Assembly: GCA_963692975.2 (NCBI GenBank)
Contig: CAXMMR010000009.1
Location: forward strand, 1 to 64,000
DNA from: CAXMMR01 sp963692975
Lineage (GTDB): Bacteria > Pseudomonadota > Alphaproteobacteria > Acetobacterales > Acetobacteraceae
Length of the DNA: 64,000 nucleotides
Direction of reading: 5' to 3'
Shown here piece by piece: positions 62,946-64,000 of this stretch (positions are counted from its first letter, which is position 1; every line of letters starts with the position of its first letter). The notes under the pieces are model-generated. The model saw only the letters and a program-made list of their open reading frames with translations, was not told where the DNA came from and searched no databases. Position numbers and translations under genes: made by a program.

Positions 62946-63916
62946 CGAGATTGCCGCAATGCGGCAATCAACTGGGTCATATCCGCGGGAGGCGGCGTTT
63001 CGAACACCAGGCTCGTGCCGCTAACCGGATGCTTGAACCCCAGCACCGCCGCATGCAGTGCCTGGCGGGGGAAATCCAGCAGCAGCGTTCTTAGCGCTGG
63101 CGGCAATGCTCGCGCCACGGCCGGCACGCGTCGCAAGTAGACTGGGTCGCCGACCAGAGGATGACCGATCGAGGCAAGATGCACCCTGATCTGGTGCGTT
63201 CGTCCGGTCGCGAGCTGGCAGTCGAGCAGACTGACCGCGCCGTGCAGCGCCTCACGCATCCGGTAACGCGTCAGTGCCGGCTTGCCACCCTGCGGCACAA
63301 CGGCCATCCGCTTGCGCTCACGCGGATCCCGCCCGATTGCGCCTTCGATCTCGCCCTCGGCCAGGCTCGGCAGCCCCCAGCTCAGCGCGAGGTAGCGACG
63401 CTCGAGGTCGCGCGCGGCGAACAGCGCCGACAGCCCGGCCATCGCGGCCTCGCTCTTGGCGGCGACCATGACGCCGGAGGTGTCCTTGTCCAGCCTGTGC
63501 ACGATTCCTGGCCGGCGCTCACCGCCGATACCGGGTAGGTCGCGGCAATGCGCCAGCAGCGCGTTGACCAGCGTGCCGTCCTGGTTGCCAGGCGCCGGGT
63601 GGACCACCAGCCCGGCCGGCTTGTCGATCACGATCAAGTCCTTGTCCTCGAACAGGACGGTGAGCTCGATCGCCTCTGGTCCGGGTGCCGCGTCGACCAG
63701 CGCCGGCTCGTTCAGCGCATAGGCGACGCCTGCTCGCACCGCCTCGGCCGGCTCGGCCAGCCGAACGCCGTTCCGCGAGGCCTGTCCCTGCTCGATCAGC
63801 GCCTTCACACGGGTGCGCGACAGGCGGCCGGATGCGTCGGCAAGGAAGCGGTCCACACGCTGCCCCGCTGCCTCGGGCGGCGCGGTCACGCGCAACGGTG
63901 CTTGCCTGTCGACCAT
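62942..63916 (-). CDS. rluD: Pseudouridine synthase RluD/RluA family
   Basis: A 324-residue 23S rRNA pseudouridine synthase. Seen: an N-terminal S4 domain (GQRVDRFLADASGRLSRTRVKALIEQGQASRNG), then LFEDKDLIVIDKPAGLVVHPAPGNQDGTLVNALLAHC (around 90-126), GIVHRLDKDTSGVMVAAKSEAA with the catalytic Asp of HRLDxxTSG (residue about 146), CQLATGRTHQIRVHLASIGHPLVGDPVYL and FPRQALHAAVLGFKHPVSG. The S4 domain and length favour RluD/RluC types. Same strand as rpoH, 205 bp apart. It diverges from the partial gene at 63958. Confidence 0.92.
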   Translation of the reverse strand: MVDRQAPLRVTAPPEAAGQRVDRFLADASGRLSRTRVKALIEQGQASRNGVRLAEPAEAVRAGVAYALNEPALVDAAPGPEAIELTVLFEDKDLIVIDKPAGLVVHPAPGNQDGTLVNALLAHCRDLPGIGGERRPGIVHRLDKDTSGVMVAAKSEAAMAGLSALFAARDLERRYLALSWGLPSLAEGEIEGAIGRDPRERKRMAVVPQGGKPALTRYRMREALHGAVSLLDCQLATGRTHQIRVHLASIGHPLVGDPVYLRRVPAVARALPPALRTLLLDFPRQALHAAVLGFKHPVSGTSLVFETPPPADMTQLIAALRQSR

Positions 63917-63957
63917 GCGCGGCGGATAGCAGGCTTTCCGAGCCGGGTGGAGCGACG

Positions 63958-64000
63958 ATGCAGGCGCTGAAGGTGCTGGTGGTGGTGATGGGCGTGCTGA
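63958..64000 (+). CDS. Start of a small membrane protein (partial, DUF6476-like)
   Basis: Only 14 codons are visible: MQALKVLVVVMGVL, a hydrophobic N-terminus preceded by GGAGCGACG. Short one-helix proteins starting this way, annotated DUF6476, occur next to rluD in alphaproteobacteria, which is why I suggest it. The gene runs off the right edge, so it cannot be confirmed here. Confidence 0.4.
   Translation, partial: MQALKVLVVVMGVL

Overview
The window looks like a chromosomal segment of a high-GC alphaproteobacterium, most likely Acetobacteraceae or a close Rhodospirillales relative. The lineage markers are a CtrA-type regulator, an RpoH sigma factor, NDUFA12- and NDUFS4-like complex I subunits outside any nuo operon, Coq7, a DUF2155 protein, HisZ next to PurA, a 41-residue ribosomal L36 and a possible NepR-like peptide. 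Most of it is dense housekeeping sequence. I see no prophage, transposase, CRISPR array or recognisable defence island.

Layout. 1-4463: a partial minus-strand gene, then a tightly overlapped plus-strand run (NDUFA12, MlaD, small ORF, DUF2155, OtsB, DsbB, Coq7). 4464-9692: a twin-hairpin repeat, a small membrane protein, L36 and glycolate oxidase glcDEF, whose genes are separated by GC-rich repeats. 9864-18579 (minus): a Nei/Fpg glycosylase, a Rieske-FAD oxidoreductase, a MotA-like/MotB-like/OmpA trio, SuhB, EF-P, EpmB and a response regulator; EpmA diverges at 18611, so the EF-P beta-lysylation genes are clustered. 19790-23170: ThiE, ZapA, a 6S RNA candidate, 5-formyltetrahydrofolate cyclo-ligase and a YmdB-like phosphoesterase. 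23399-31502: a looser, less conserved stretch with a methylisocitrate-lyase-like enzyme, a NepR-like peptide, a nitrilase, NAD kinase, CtrA, an unrecognised PLP-fold protein and an S53 peptidase.

31644-39185 (minus): YebC-RuvCAB-YbgC-TolQRAB, the cell-envelope Tol system with Holliday-junction processing genes. 39289-47018: a histone-deacetylase-like gene and a DUF192 gene carrying four apparent frameshifts, tRNA-Pro, an NDUFS4-like protein, tRNA-Arg, a DMT transporter, YgfZ, and a GT9-GT4-AsnB operon. 47164-53728: Pal-CpoB-TilS-FtsH-DUF429-FolP. Reversing 31.6-47.1 kb would rebuild a continuous yebC-ruv-tol-pal-cpoB-tilS-ftsH order, which suggests an inversion. 53882-64000: GlmM, ThiD, PhzF-like, SerC, a lytic transglycosylase, HisZ, PurA, RpoH, RluD and the start of a small membrane protein.

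The least explained signal is repeat DNA. One family is a GC-rich, two-lobed palindromic element with about 15 full or partial copies, which in places supplies start codons or C-terminal codons to genes. The second is an AT-rich element made of two inverted hairpins, with three full copies and one half copy. A 20-base palindrome occurs twice.
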